A DNA stretch of 37,435 nucleotides, from contig SFMO01000031.1 in assembly GCA_004554385.1 (NCBI GenBank), positions 1-37,435 of the forward strand. Direction: 5' to 3'. Each line of letters starts with the position of its first letter. Position 1 is the first letter of the stretch. Source of the DNA: Ruminococcus flavefaciens. Lineage in GTDB: Bacteria; Bacillota; Clostridia; Oscillospirales; Ruminococcaceae. A program made the translations under genes and the position numbers. The notes beneath the pieces are model-generated. The model made no database searches, had not been told where the DNA came from, and was given only the letters and a program-made list of their open reading frames with translations. Positions 16,046 through 23,184 of the stretch are shown here, in pieces.

Positions 16046-17215
16046 TTATACCTCCATGCGGCATATCTCGCCGCTTACCATAACGAGAGCAGGCTCAGAC
16101 ATAAGGTCGAGAGGGTTCTCGCCCTTTCTGTAGAGCTGCAGATCGGCGTCCTTTCCCTCGCAGAGAGAGCCTGTGGTATCGTCAATACCGAGTATCTCGG
16201 CAGGGTAGACCGTAAGAGTTTTCAGGGCTTCATTGAAGTCGAGACCGCCCTTTACCGCAGCCTGTGCGGAGAGTGGGAGATACTGTATCGGTATGACTGT
16301 ATGGTCTGTGCAGACGGCTATCTTTACGCCGCTGTCATGGAGTGCGGATGCGTTTTTCAGCTCAAGTCCGCGCATTTCTGGCTTGCAGCGGTCACAGATG
16401 AGAGGACCGCAGATAACGGGAACATTTTCCTCAGCGATTATATCGGCTATCTTATGTCCCTCTGTGCCGTGGATTATGACTGCATCAAGGCCGAATTCCT
16501 TTGCAATGCGCATAGCGGTGCAGATGTCGTCGGCACGGTGGCAGTGGAAGAAAGCCTTGATCTTGCGTTCAAGAAGGGGCATCAGCGCCTCGCATTTTAT
16601 ATCATACTCAGGGGGATCGTAGTTCTCGCTGTCTGAGTAGTAGCTGTCCATATCATGGGTATAGCGTCTTGCCTTGTAAAGTCCCTCGCGTATAAGAGCT
16701 GCTATTGCCATACGGGTCACGGGAGTCTCCTCACGCCCGTTGTATACGTTCTTGGGATTCTCGCCGAGAGCGAATTTTATGCCGCAGTTTTTTATGAGCA
16801 TATCATCTACGCGCCTGCCATATGTTTTTATAGCGGCGATCTCTCCGCCGCAGGCATTGGCACTTCCGGGGCTTGAAGCCGCCGCAGTTATGCCGCGCAT
16901 ACGTGCTTCCTCGAAGCAGCGGTCGAAGGGATTGATACCGTCGACAGCTCTCATCTGAGGGGTGAAGGGGTCGGTGGACTCGTTGCAGTCATCGCCCTCG
17001 AAGTCCAGACCGTCCTCGATTATGCCGAGGTGGGTGTGGGCATCGATAAAACCGGGGAGAAGCATACCGCCCTTTGCGTCGATACTGTTCTTGTCATCGT
17101 AGGGAAGGTAGCCGCTGCCGATATTGCGTATTTTTCCGTTCTGGATATCTATCCAGCCGTCCTTTACGACGCCGAGCGGACCCATGGTGTGAATTTCAGC
17201 ATTATAGATAAGCAT
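16046..17215 (-). CDS. Amidohydrolase-superfamily metal-dependent hydrolase
   Basis: The 389-residue protein has the N-terminal beta-sandwich strand pattern and the amidohydrolase signature GGMLLPGFIDAHTHLG with metal ligands His60 and His62. Further likely ligands are His224/His226 (FFHCHRADD), His249 or His254 (IIHGTEGHK) and Asp304 (VCTDHTV). The C-terminal region (GTDHTV, LTVYPAEILGIDD, GSLCEGKDADLQLY) is typical of imidazolonepropionase-like, cyclic-amidohydrolase-type enzymes. The substrate cannot be read from sequence, and no histidine-degradation gene is nearby. It begins 6 nt after aroK and ends 1 nt before the LRR gene, inside the fabD operon. Its link to the shikimate genes is unexplained. 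Confidence 0.88.
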   Translation of the reverse strand: MLIYNAEIHTMGPLGVVKDGWIDIQNGKIRNIGSGYLPYDDKNSIDAKGGMLLPGFIDAHTHLGIIEDGLDFEGDDCNESTDPFTPQMRAVDGINPFDRCFEEARMRGITAAASSPGSANACGGEIAAIKTYGRRVDDMLIKNCGIKFALGENPKNVYNGREETPVTRMAIAALIREGLYKARRYTHDMDSYYSDSENYDPPEYDIKCEALMPLLERKIKAFFHCHRADDICTAMRIAKEFGLDAVIIHGTEGHKIADIIAEENVPVICGPLICDRCKPEMRGLELKNASALHDSGVKIAVCTDHTVIPIQYLPLSAQAAVKGGLDFNEALKTLTVYPAEILGIDDTTGSLCEGKDADLQLYRKGENPLDLMSEPALVMVSGEICRMEV

Positions 17216-17221
17216 AGTCGC

Positions 17222-17719
17222 TCACTTTCTCAGCAGTTCGGCAATTTTCTCCGCATTTTCAACGGGACTGCCGATACATTCAAGTCGTATAGTCGAGTGT
17301 TTGAGATAAATGCCCTTTCGGTTGTTATAAAGCTCTTCGAGCTGTTCTTTTGTGGAGTTGACAACGATGGGGCGGTTGGTATCGTCCTTGATACGGTCGT
17401 AGCAGGTCTCAAATGGCACATCGAGGAAAATCACCTCTGCACCTGCGTCCTTAGCAGCCTTTGCGGTATCGGGATTTAGCATAGCACCGCCGCCGCAGGC
17501 AGCAACAGCAGTCTTGCCGCAGAGGGACTTGACTATCTCAGCCTCGGTCTGACGGAAGAAGGGTTCGCCCTTTTTCTCGAATATCTCGGGGATAGTCATT
17601 TCGAGAGTGCGGACGATGAGGTCGTCCGTGTCGCAGAAGCCGCAGCCCAGTTTTTTAGCCGCAAGCTTGCCTATAGTTGATTTTCCGCAGCCCATAAAGC
17701 CGCATAAGAATACAGTCAT
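17222..17719 (-). CDS. aroK: Shikimate kinase
   Basis: The 165-residue enzyme phosphorylates shikimate to shikimate 3-phosphate with ATP, the fifth step of aromatic amino acid synthesis. Walker A is GFMGCGKST (7-15). The shikimate-binding DTDD (30-33), the FFRQTEAE segment with the conserved Arg, and CGGGAM (75-80) are all in place, and a lid Arg is in DTNRPIV. The ATG lies 1 nt after the GNAT stop, with AAGGAG spanning the end of that gene. aroE is two genes upstream, so two shikimate steps sit in one operon. Confidence 0.95.
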   Translation of the reverse strand: MTVFLCGFMGCGKSTIGKLAAKKLGCGFCDTDDLIVRTLEMTIPEIFEKKGEPFFRQTEAEIVKSLCGKTAVAACGGGAMLNPDTAKAAKDAGAEVIFLDVPFETCYDRIKDDTNRPIVVNSTKEQLEELYNNRKGIYLKHSTIRLECIGSPVENAEKIAELLRK

Positions 17720-17720
17720 A

Positions 17721-18185
17721 TCATTCTCCTTGTTTATGCTTGTTGCGTGCCAGCTTCACCAGCGGCACCCATTCGTCTTCTATCATCTTTTCGCCTGTAA
17801 GCTGAAAGCCGTGGCGCTTATAGAAAGCTATTCCCCGGGTATTGTATTCAAGTGCCCAGAGGTTGTCTGCACCGAATTTGTCCACCGCATATGCCAGAAG
17901 CTCTGCGCCTATGCCGCAGCTCTGAAACTGTGGCTCAACGTAGAGCTTTACGACCTCAGTACCATTTATGCGGATAATTCCCTTTATGACGCCGTTATCG
18001 TCGTAAACATAGGTGCTGAGGAGCTCCTCCGAGCCATCGGAGTATTCCTTCGCCATATCAACCACGTTCAGCTCACTGAAGTAGAATTCATCGTTTTTGA
18101 AAAAGGGGTAGAAGTTGACACGATAGTTGGTTATGATTATCTCTGCGATACGTGAGGCATCGCAGGATTTTGCATGTCTTATCAC
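17721..18185 (-). CDS. GNAT-family N-acetyltransferase
   Basis: The 154-residue protein shows the acetyl-CoA-binding GNAT core: KLYVEPQFQSCGIGAELLAYAV (the Q/R-x-x-G-x-G/A pyrophosphate loop, around residues 90-100), then LWALEYNTRGIAFYKRHGF, the usual C-terminal strand and helix. The acceptor is unknown. It starts with GTG at 18185 and overlaps the aroE stop by 4 nt (GTGA), so it is translationally coupled between aroE and aroK. The context suggests a small-molecule acetyltransferase, but nothing ties it to shikimate chemistry. Confidence 0.9.
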   Translation of the reverse strand: MIRHAKSCDASRIAEIIITNYRVNFYPFFKNDEFYFSELNVVDMAKEYSDGSEELLSTYVYDDNGVIKGIIRINGTEVVKLYVEPQFQSCGIGAELLAYAVDKFGADNLWALEYNTRGIAFYKRHGFQLTGEKMIEDEWVPLVKLARNKHKQGE

Positions 18186-19018
18186 TTGTTCATGCTGTCA
18201 ACAGCATTTTCAACGTCGGTGATTATCCCTGCGATGTCCTCAGTTTTGAAGCTGCCGCCGTACCATATCTCATGTGCCTTGACAGCCTGATATACCAGCA
18301 TAGAAGCGCCGCCTACAGCGGTCTTTCCGAGGGCACGTGCCTTTTTCATCAGGAGAGTTTCCTTTGGGTTGTAGATAACGTCGAACACGCTGCCGCTGTT
18401 CTCTATAACTGTGTCGCTTACTGCGCAGGCGTCCACCTTCGGGTACATGCCTACGGGAGTAGCGTTTATGAGCAGGTCATAGCTGCCTTCAAGAGTGGAG
18501 ATGTCAGTGATACGCACAGAAGCTCCGCTGCTCTTTGCAAGTATCTCAGCCATGAGGAGCTGAGCATTCTTTACGTCCTGAGGAATGACTGCAAGGGTGA
18601 TGTTTCCGCCGTGACGGGCAACCTCGATGGCTATCATTCTTCCGACGCCGCCGCAGCCTAAAATAGCTACGTTTCCGCCGATAGGAAGCTGCTCTGCGGA
18701 GCGGAGGAATCCATCGCAGTCGGTGTTGTAGCCGATGAGCCTGCCGCCGTCATTGTTTATGCAGTTTACCGAATTATAGCGCAGAGCGCTTTCGCCCAGC
18801 TCGTCCACAAGGGGGATAACAGCCTGCTTGTGGGGGATAGTTACATTCAGACCGCGGAGAGCTTCGAGAGTGCCGCGGCTGCCTGCTATATCCTCGGGAG
18901 CTATATCGATAAGCTCATATGATGTATCTGCAAGTCCGCTGAGAGCGAACAGCTTTTCGTGGATAAGAGGGGACATTGAATGTCCGAGAGGGTGACCTAT
19001 AAGCGCAAATTTATTCAT
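18182..19018 (-). CDS. aroE: Shikimate dehydrogenase (NADP+)
   Basis: The 278-residue enzyme reduces 3-dehydroshikimate to shikimate. The substrate-binding SxS motif is in GHPLGHSMSP (8-16). The catalytic Lys is Lys64 in NVTIPHK, and Asp100 is in IGYNTDCDGF. The Rossmann glycine motif is ILGCGGVGR (about 119-127), and NATPVGMYP and the C-terminal GGASMLVYQA are typical. It overlaps the fabD stop by 4 nt (ATGA), with AAGGAG 7 nt upstream of its ATG inside fabD. Confidence 0.96.
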   Translation of the reverse strand: MNKFALIGHPLGHSMSPLIHEKLFALSGLADTSYELIDIAPEDIAGSRGTLEALRGLNVTIPHKQAVIPLVDELGESALRYNSVNCINNDGGRLIGYNTDCDGFLRSAEQLPIGGNVAILGCGGVGRMIAIEVARHGGNITLAVIPQDVKNAQLLMAEILAKSSGASVRITDISTLEGSYDLLINATPVGMYPKVDACAVSDTVIENSGSVFDVIYNPKETLLMKKARALGKTAVGGASMLVYQAVKAHEIWYGGSFKTEDIAGIITDVENAVDSMNK

Positions 19019-19923
19019 GATAATGCTCCTTCGAGTGTTTCCATATCTTCAACGTTTACTGCTGTCACGTCCTTGAGCGTCTTCTTTACCAGACCTGTGA
19101 GAGTTCTTCCGGGACCGAATTCAACGAACTTGTCTGCACCTGCCTCCTGCATAGCTGCAAGCTCGGAGGTGAAGCGTACAGGGGATACGATATGCTTGGC
19201 AAGCATTGAAGCCATATCCGAAAAATCTGTGAGCTCGCCGCCTGTGAGGTTTGAGTAGTACTTTACCTGAGGAGCCTTGAATTCGATGGTCTTTGCTGTT
19301 TCGTAGAACTTATCAGCAGCAGGCTGCATGAGCTTTGAATGGAAAGCACCTGCAACATTCAGTGGGATAACTCTTGCCTTCATGCCTGCGAAAACGTCGC
19401 TGACCTCGGCGATTCCCTCGGGAGTTCCTGCGATAACGGTCTGGACAGGGGAGTTGTAGTTTACAGCTGTGACATATTCCTTAGCCTCGCCGCATACTCT
19501 CTCTACCTCCTCGGGAGCTATCTTCATTATAGCAGCCATAGCACCCTTTGCGGAAGCGGTAGCCTCCTCCATAGCGGCTGCTCTTGCCTTGATAAGGCGG
19601 AAAGCGTCCTCAAGGGTTATCATGCCCGAAGCATACATAGCTGCATATTCGCCGAGTGAGTGACCTGCAACTCCGTCAAAAGTGAAGCCCTTTGACTGTG
19701 CTGCTTTGAGGCATACGATAGAAGTAGCCATGATAGCAGGCTGAGAGTTTATTGTCCTTGATAATTCGTCAAGGGGAGCATTGAAGCAGATCTCTTTCAG
19801 GTCAGTTCCGAGTATTTCGGAGCCTGTCTCGTAAACGGAGAGGACTTCGGGCATTGCTTCTGCGATGTCCTTGCCCATTCCCTCGTACTGAGAGCCCTGC
19901 CCTGAAAATAGTGAAATTGTCAT
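19015..19923 (-). CDS. fabD: Malonyl-CoA:ACP transacylase
   Basis: The 302-residue enzyme moves malonyl from CoA to the acyl carrier protein. The oxyanion-loop motif FSGQGSQ (6-12), the nucleophile elbow GHSLGEYA with Ser89, and catalytic His195 (AGAFHSKLM) are intact. The VEFGPGRTLTGLVKK segment near the C-terminus is also typical. It is the first gene of a leftward operon and is divergent from fabH, not between fabK and fabG where many Firmicutes carry it. The SD AAAGGAAG lies about 10 nt from the ATG. The shared 285-nt intergenic region probably lets fabD and the fab cluster be regulated together. Confidence 0.96.
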   Translation of the reverse strand: MTISLFSGQGSQYEGMGKDIAEAMPEVLSVYETGSEILGTDLKEICFNAPLDELSRTINSQPAIMATSIVCLKAAQSKGFTFDGVAGHSLGEYAAMYASGMITLEDAFRLIKARAAAMEEATASAKGAMAAIMKIAPEEVERVCGEAKEYVTAVNYNSPVQTVIAGTPEGIAEVSDVFAGMKARVIPLNVAGAFHSKLMQPAADKFYETAKTIEFKAPQVKYYSNLTGGELTDFSDMASMLAKHIVSPVRFTSELAAMQEAGADKFVEFGPGRTLTGLVKKTLKDVTAVNVEDMETLEGALS

Positions 19924-19957
19924 AATCTTTAACTTCCTTTCTGTGTGTTATATACAA

Positions 19958-19980
19958 ATTAGTGGTGAAAATTCACTGAT
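19958..19980. promoter_or_regulatory. Imperfect inverted repeat in the fabD leader, candidate operator
   Basis: ATTAGTG and CACTGAT are 9 nt apart and match at 6 of 7 positions, with an inner GTGAA/TTCAC pair. The element lies about 35 nt upstream of fabD. It is not a clean FapR or FabT box. The rest of 19924-20208 is AT-rich and without a gene. Confidence 0.35.
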
Positions 19981-20047
19981 GCATTATTGTAAATTTGTGA
20001 GAAATGCCGATATTTTGTTTTTAGTTTGTCAAAGTGCTGAAATATCG

Positions 20048-20076
20048 TTGCAAAAAACCTCAAAATGATTTACAAT
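20048..20076 (+). promoter_or_regulatory. Candidate promoter of the fabH cluster
   Basis: TTGCAA (20048-20053), 17-nt spacer, TACAAT (20071-20076). This would give a leader of about 125 nt before fabH. A second, weaker TATAAT-like box nearer the gene (about 20177-20182) could also be used. Confidence 0.6.
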
Positions 20077-20208
20077 ATATTATGTGTGGTATGCTGTCTG
20101 CTTATAGATATTACCCTGCAAACGCGATACCGTCACTACTACTATAACATAATTTTTTGGTTTTTACAACCATGTTTTATAATTTTGTTGATTCTAAGGA
20201 GCTAATTA

Positions 20209-21195
20209 ATGGGTATAAGCATTTTGGGAATGGGCAGATATGTGCCCGACCAGATAATGACAAACGACGATTTTACCCGTTTTGTTGAAACTGACGACGA
20301 GTGGATACGCACAAGAACAGGTATTTCGACGCGCCATATGGCAGGCTGGGAGCCTACATGGTATATGGGCAGACAGGCTGCTCTCAGAGCCATAGAGGCT
20401 TCGGGCATCGATCCTGCTGATATAGGACTTGTTATTTCGTGTACAGCAACGTCGGATTTTCTCACACCAAGCATGGCAAGTGTTATCCAGCATGAGATAG
20501 GCGCTGCAAATGCTGCTGCATTTGACATGAATGCGGCGTGTTCGGGATTTGTCTATGCGGCAGATGTTGCAAGACGATTCCTTGAGACGGACGATTCGCT
20601 CAAGTACGTTCTTGTGGTGGCAAATGAGGCGCTTTCACGCTTCCTTGACTTCACCGACAGATCGTCATGCATACTTTTCGGCGACGGAGCTGCTGCGGCA
20701 GTGATCGAGAAGAGCGACAAGCTCTATTCCTCCGCGCTCTGCTCTGACGGCAGCGGCGCATCACTTCTCTGTGCAAGGTCACTGAATGTCGCTCCGGAGG
20801 TGGCTGTTGACAGTGATTTTGAAGATCCCTTCCCCGATGTTCCGCTCCATAAATTGCAGCAGAACGGCAAGGAGGTCTACAAGTTCGCAGTACAGGCTCT
20901 GCCAAGATCATTTGAGCTGGCGGCAGAAAAGATCGGCGTGACCAAGGACGACATCGACTGGTTCGTGCCGCATCAGGCGAATATCCGGATAATCGAAACA
21001 GCTGCCAAGAAGCTTGGCGTACCTATGGATAAGTTCTATGTGGCTCTCGATCATTACGGAAATACCTCAAGCGCTTCCATACCTCTTGCACTCAGCGAGG
21101 CAATAGAGAAGGGACTTATAAAGCGCGGACAGAAGATCGCGCTTATCGGCTTCGGCGCAGGCCTTACCTACGGCGGAATAATTTTTGAGTATTAA
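20209..21195 (+). CDS. fabH: Beta-ketoacyl-ACP synthase III
   Basis: The 328-residue enzyme starts fatty acid chains by condensing an acyl-CoA with malonyl-ACP. The catalytic triad is complete: Cys111 in DMNAACSGF, His255 in VPHQANIRI and Asn285 in HYGNTSSAS. The CoA-binding segment DDEWIRTRTGI and the GFGAGLTYGG C-terminus are also normal. It is the first gene of the plus-strand fab cluster, with SD AAGGAG 8 nt from the ATG. Starter specificity (acetyl or branched-chain acyl-CoA) is not readable here, though rumen ruminococci are known to need branched-chain volatile fatty acids. Confidence 0.97.
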   Translation: MGISILGMGRYVPDQIMTNDDFTRFVETDDEWIRTRTGISTRHMAGWEPTWYMGRQAALRAIEASGIDPADIGLVISCTATSDFLTPSMASVIQHEIGAANAAAFDMNAACSGFVYAADVARRFLETDDSLKYVLVVANEALSRFLDFTDRSSCILFGDGAAAAVIEKSDKLYSSALCSDGSGASLLCARSLNVAPEVAVDSDFEDPFPDVPLHKLQQNGKEVYKFAVQALPRSFELAAEKIGVTKDDIDWFVPHQANIRIIETAAKKLGVPMDKFYVALDHYGNTSSASIPLALSEAIEKGLIKRGQKIALIGFGAGLTYGGIIFEY

Positions 21196-21196
21196 G

Positions 21197-21224
21197 AGCT
21201 AAGAACTAAGAGCTAAGAACTAAG
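21197..21224 (+). repeat. Two tandem copies of a 14-bp unit after fabH
   Basis: AGCTAAGAACTAAG occurs at 21197-21210 and 21211-21224, starting 2 nt after the fabH stop and directly before the palindromic element. Confidence 0.8.
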
Positions 21225-21225
21225 A

Positions 21226-21298
21226 TGTAGGGGCTGGCGTCCCCGACAGCCCGTGAGTTTTGAACGGATCGCGGGACGTCGGGACGCCGTCCCCTACA
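21226..21298. repeat. 73-bp palindromic GC-rich element between fabH and fabK
   Basis: Outer arms of about 21 nt (21227-21247 and 21278-21297) are nearly perfect inverted repeats, beginning GTAGGGG and ending CCCCTAC. The inner part can also fold (AGCCCG/CGCGG). It is far more GC-rich than the adjacent spacer and lies inside the fab operon. It resembles a REP/MITE-like repeat and could form a strong hairpin that tunes fabK expression. No T run follows, so it is not a typical terminator. Confidence 0.75.
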
Positions 21299-21324
21299 AG
21301 GATATGAGAAAAAGGAGAACTACT

Positions 21325-22251
21325 ATGAAAACACGCATCACTGAGCTTCTCGGCTGTCAGTACCCCATAATCCAGGGCGGTATGGCATGGGTTGCCGAGC
21401 ACACACTTGCTTCCGCAGTTTCAAACGCAGGCGGTATCGGTCTTATCGCAGGCGGCAGCGCTCCCATCGACTATCTTCGTGAGCAGATACGCCTCTGCAA
21501 GGAAAAGACAGATAAGCCATTCGGCGTAAACATAATGCTTATGAGCCCCAATGCCGACGACCTTGCACAGCTCTGTATCGACGAGGGTGTAAAGGTCATC
21601 ACTACAGGTGCTGGTAATCCCGGAAAATATATGGCCGCATGGAAAGAGGCTGGCATCAAGGTAATGCCCGTAGTTCCGTCAGTTGCTCTCGCAAAGAGAA
21701 TGGAAAAGTCAGGCGCTGATGCTGTTATCGCTGAGGGTACGGAGTCAGGCGGACATATCGGCGAAAATACAACAATGTGTCTCGTGCCGCAGGTTGTGGA
21801 CGCTGTTGAGATACCCGTTATCGCAGCAGGCGGAATCGCTGACGGCAGGGGTATGGCAGCTGCATTCATGCTGGGCGCTGAAGGTGTTCAGATAGGAACA
21901 CGCTTCCTTGCTTCCGAGGAATGTCAGATCCACCCTACATTCAAGGACCTTGTTGTAAAGGCAAAGGATACCGACAATATCGTAACAGGAAGATACACAG
22001 GTCACCCATGCAGAAATATCAAGACCAAGTTTGCCAAGAAGCTTGCTACAGGCGAGAAGGAGGGAACTCTCTCTCCCGAGGAGTTCGAGCAGCTCACAGT
22101 GGGCGCTCTCCGCAGAGCTGTAGTTGACGGCGACGTGGACAGCGGTTCGTTCCTCTGCGGAGCTATCTCAGGCATGGTCAACGACATAAAGACCTGTGCT
22201 GACATAGTTAAGGAAATAAACGACGGCGCAGAGAAGCTTCTGAAGCTTTGA
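21325..22251 (+). CDS. fabK: Enoyl-ACP reductase II (FMN-dependent)
   Basis: The 308-residue flavoprotein carries out the last reduction of each elongation cycle (trans-2-enoyl-ACP to acyl-ACP). It belongs to the nitronate-monooxygenase/FabK TIM-barrel family, seen in CQYPIIQGGMAW, NAGGIGLIAGGS, GVNIMLMSP, EGTESGGHIGE and PVIAAGGIADGRG (FMN phosphate loop), with LGAEGVQIGTRFLAS after it. No FabI-type reductase is in the window. The start at 21325 is fixed by AAGGAG 7 nt upstream; the frame is open back to 21253, but that region is the palindromic repeat. Confidence 0.96.
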   Translation: MKTRITELLGCQYPIIQGGMAWVAEHTLASAVSNAGGIGLIAGGSAPIDYLREQIRLCKEKTDKPFGVNIMLMSPNADDLAQLCIDEGVKVITTGAGNPGKYMAAWKEAGIKVMPVVPSVALAKRMEKSGADAVIAEGTESGGHIGENTTMCLVPQVVDAVEIPVIAAGGIADGRGMAAAFMLGAEGVQIGTRFLASEECQIHPTFKDLVVKAKDTDNIVTGRYTGHPCRNIKTKFAKKLATGEKEGTLSPEEFEQLTVGALRRAVVDGDVDSGSFLCGAISGMVNDIKTCADIVKEINDGAEKLLKL

Positions 22252-22264
22252 GACATAAAAAACA

Positions 22265-22301
22265 GTTACATTTGTAACGCTTGAAGTGACATTCATCACT
22301 T
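22265..22301. promoter_or_regulatory. Two adjacent inverted repeats between fabK and fabG
   Basis: GTTACA-TT-TGTAAC (22265-22278) and AAGTGA-CATTCA-TCACTT (22284-22301) sit in the 114-nt gap, followed by a TGTGGTAAAAT sequence that could be an extended -10. They may be operators for an internal promoter. Confidence 0.4.
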
Positions 22302-22365
22302 TATAAGCTGCTGCAAAATGTGGTAAAATAATAACAGAAAAGATATTTATAACGGAGGTAACAAA

Positions 22366-23106
22366 ATGGCAACAGCAATAATCACAGGTGCTTCACAGGG
22401 AATAGGCGCCTGTATCGCAAAAAGACTCGCACAGGACGGCTTCGATGTAGTTATAAATCACTATCCCAGCGACGGAGATAAGGAAAAGGCACTTGCAGTC
22501 GCAGATGAATGCCGCAAGCTCGGCGTGAAGGCTGAGTGCTATGCAGCAGACGTATCAAAATTCGACCAGTGCGAGGCTATGGTGAAGCAGATAAAGGCTG
22601 ACTTCGGTACCATAGACGCCCTTGTAAATAATGCAGGCATCACAAAGGATAAGCTCCTTGCAAGAATGAGCGAGGATGAGTATGACGCAGTTATCGCAGT
22701 AAACCAGAAGAGCGTGTTCAATATGACAAAGCTCGTCACAGCTGTGATGATGAAGCAGAGAAACGGCAGGATAGTCAATGTAGCGTCTGTTGCAGGACTT
22801 TACGGAAACCCCGGTCAGATGAACTACTCGGCTTCAAAGGCTGCCATAATCGGAATGACAAAGACTACAGCCAAGGAATTCGGTTCAAGAAATATCACCT
22901 GCAACGCTGTAGCTCCCGGATTTATCCACACACCAATGACAGATGTTCTGTCCGATGAGCTGAAGGAAAAAATGCTCGGAGCAGTCGCTCTCAGACGCTA
23001 CGGCGAGCCTGAGGAGATAGCTTCTGTAGTATCCTTCCTCGTTTCTGACAATGCCTCCTATGTTACAGGTCAGGTCATTGAGATATCGGGCGGACTTCAG
23101 ATGTGA
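22366..23106 (+). CDS. fabG: 3-oxoacyl-ACP reductase
   Basis: The 246-residue short-chain dehydrogenase reduces 3-oxoacyl-ACP with NADPH. The cofactor motif is TGASQGIG (7-14), NNAG is at 88-91, and the catalytic residues are Ser141, Tyr154 and Lys158 (NYSASKAA) with Asn113. The C-terminus EISGGLQM is typical. SD CGGAGGT lies about 7 nt from the ATG. fabF follows after 78 nt. Confidence 0.96.
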   Translation: MATAIITGASQGIGACIAKRLAQDGFDVVINHYPSDGDKEKALAVADECRKLGVKAECYAADVSKFDQCEAMVKQIKADFGTIDALVNNAGITKDKLLARMSEDEYDAVIAVNQKSVFNMTKLVTAVMMKQRNGRIVNVASVAGLYGNPGQMNYSASKAAIIGMTKTTAKEFGSRNITCNAVAPGFIHTPMTDVLSDELKEKMLGAVALRRYGEPEEIASVVSFLVSDNASYVTGQVIEISGGLQM

Positions 23107-23184
23107 TCTTAGTAAACGTCGCAGCTATGTGCGGTAGATTCTGATCGCACGGTAATATTCAACAGATATAAGAAAGGAAAATAT

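Noticed and set aside
20020..20045. AGTTTGTCAAAGT as a possible FabT box
   Set aside because: The half-sites resemble AGTTTGA/TCAAACT but the usual central bases are missing, so it does not fit the known operator length.
21253..21324. Longer fabK start reading through the palindromic repeat
   Set aside because: The added residues come from repeat DNA and the good SD precedes the ATG at 21325.
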